A DNA stretch of 64,000 bases, taken from the NCBI RefSeq assembly GCF_024808665.1, contig NZ_JANUBZ010000005.1:1-64000 (forward strand), in the 5' to 3' direction. How positions within the stretch are numbered: position 1 is the first letter of the stretch; each line of letters begins with the position of its first letter. Position numbers and translations under genes: made by a program. Of the stretch, positions 63,701-64,000 are shown piece after piece. Origin of the DNA: Mucilaginibacter empetricola. Its GTDB lineage: Bacteria > Bacteroidota > Bacteroidia > Sphingobacteriales > Sphingobacteriaceae. The notes under the pieces were generated by a model. It worked only from the letters and a program-made list of their open reading frames with translations, searched no databases and was not told the origin of the DNA.

Positions 63701-63883
63701 GGGTCGGTTTCGTATAGCGTGAAGGTAATGACCATTATGGGAACAGTAATTGTTGCAGACAATTCGGCAGGGGTAGAATGGCATCAAAATGCTGTTGCTC
63801 TGGCACCTGGATCATATATTATACAGGTTATTAATAATAAGGATAAAAGCCTGGTAGGGAAGAGCATATTTGTTAAAATATAA
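60794..63883 (+). CDS. Large T9SS-exported surface protein, paralog 3
   Basis: The 1029-residue protein uses a TTG start (MKIPLLFCSLIFAFIF, a clear signal peptide ending NAAT). It then has YTWSGGTSTAWTNVANWKLNG, the same entry motif as the paralogs. Its residues 60-370 differ from both: they are Asn/Thr/Ser-rich with repeats of the form ITNSGTFxLxxSS. From residue 385 (YRLLSSPVN) the last 644 residues match paralogs 1 and 2, ending in the T9SS domain from YPNPVKD at 934. This is a shorter passenger on the same C-terminal module. Confidence 0.85.
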   Translation: MKIPLLFCSLIFAFIFCVSNPANAATNTYTWSGGTSTAWTNVANWKLNGSAFNQTAGGGVYYPGQNSSNTDNVVFNAITINNPAVTTNIPNTINQITVNDAITTTITINSGITFSTTSLTVGPTNGNNASLTLTTNGTTASYFTALGGNVNIGPAGGTSKLIVNANTNFECGLEEIIIGGNQSSITNNGTILITFFSDVTSNYSGGYGFINNAAGTINIEFDTEVDLGNSGNENIQNAGTFYLSSSEIDMDNSQSPGNSTATGFSITNSSTGTFTASGSTINLTATGTSIKNSGIFDVTTNSYIKLNGTSTAITNSGTFILDPSSIIYPTGASSVITNNSGSTFTLLSDNTGSATIASLSSTASCAGVFNVQRYITGSSSSYSSYRLLSSPVNCTKATSATSASTLNYISLYYLNKSATVNGTTYNGIYTGGSGGTAGGFNTTTVNPILYFYNEILKTSNTAFTSGKNVGISAINNGSGVPLPTTVNMVSSAKTMSAVSYTAPSNLPIPVGNGFIDYFVGPNTLSSPSGAISSATITNIGFINQQNVTVYLWYTPNNGTATGTSGQLSFTTPTPALGPADKFQGFNMVGNPYPSTLSLSQLFSDNNGIDNVYVLSDNKSSGSGYNVYTATGNSSPSPAYVASGQGFLVHAKSGGQTLTFQETEKAATQQLTGSSLLLGTPKQTDQQLSGLYVKMTQDSINYDYCGIYFRSDWVSTFKVGDAIDLDGLSPKVYMSSFSSDGVRTAVNHQPDYTKGINVKLYADATSDGLYSLSVEGIRNIDTLYNIFLIDHYKNDSLDMRRYSSYAFNIYKSDTSSSGGSRFELSIHPRQLQPYKLLNFAAQKAVESVQLDWKTQNEANYTGFVLQKFDGAQYNQLNSQQSNGSGAYTFTDRIPVLGNNTYRLQQTGLTGSITYSSPVTIMFNQSTTATTALSVYPNPVKDMINLTINQNSVNVNTANGSILINPLAPSTGSVSYSVKVMTIMGTVIVADNSAGVEWHQNAVALAPGSYIIQVINNKDKSLVGKSIFVKI

Positions 63884-63943
63884 ATAAATACGTCATTTCT
63901 GACCTAAAAAAAGAACAGGATTAATTTCGATATCTCCAATGTA

Positions 63944-63983
63944 AAAGAGGTTGACATTCTATCAAAATGTCAACCTCTTTTTG
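63944..63983 (+). terminator. Intrinsic terminator after T9SS paralog 3
   Basis: AGAGGTTGACAT (63946-63957) pairs with ATGTCAACCTCT (63967-63978) and is followed by TTTTTG. Confidence 0.92.
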
Positions 63984-64000
63984 TTATTACGGCCAGTCTT

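Overview
The window comes from a member of the Bacteroidota, most likely the family Sphingobacteriaceae (Mucilaginibacter- or Pedobacter-like). The reasons are the AT-leaning composition, the lack of obvious Shine-Dalgarno sequences, promoters of the TTG-N17-23-TAnnTTTG type, three large proteins ending in type IX secretion (T9SS) sorting domains, a 640-residue NagB fused to a PIG-L-like domain, and intergenic repeats of kinds typical of this family. I name no species because nothing could be searched.

Layout. 1-9.0 kb is accessory. It holds a ParE/RelE toxin-antitoxin pair between imperfect direct repeats, a VOC protein, a membrane-anchored coiled-coil protein, a TyrA-like dehydrogenase, a C45-type lipoprotein hydrolase, a secreted HExxH protein, and a MACPF protein without a signal peptide. 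9.6-25.0 kb is the S10-spc-alpha ribosomal superoperon, from rplC to rplQ and including secY, map, infA, rpmJ and rpoA. It starts with a clear promoter just before rplC; rpsJ is not next to it. A Cys-rich double-glycine leader peptide gene sits between rplQ and dnaK. 27.7-42.4 kb carries metabolic and transport genes: GH31 glucosidase, nucleotidyltransferase, M42 peptidase, GNAT, acyl-CoA carboxylase beta, CPA1 antiporter, MFS transporter, a toxin-antitoxin locus whose PIN toxin is cut by a nonsense codon, a DsbA-family protein, and the NagB fusion. 42.5-52 kb is rich in DNA repair and housekeeping genes: uvrA, an ECF sigma factor, nth, recA and lpdA, with small DUF302 and DUF1304 proteins. 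52.4-63.9 kb holds three long T9SS-exported paralogs sharing a C-terminal half of about 640 residues but with different N-terminal halves; msrA lies between the second and third.

The most unusual structure lies between genes. At least eight gaps are filled with degenerate short-word repeats, such as TTCGGA, CAGAAAGC and AATGACCA. In most of them the word is on one strand in the left half and reverse-complemented in the right half, giving long imperfect hairpins. Several lie inside the ribosomal superoperon, one supplies the nth start codon, and similar words appear in frame as an extra linker of about 38 residues in UvrA. Three other gaps hold palindromic, MITE-like elements of 110-185 bp. 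Together with the orphan GG-leader peptide, the MACPF protein with three C-terminal repeats and the modular T9SS paralogs, these are the points most worth checking.
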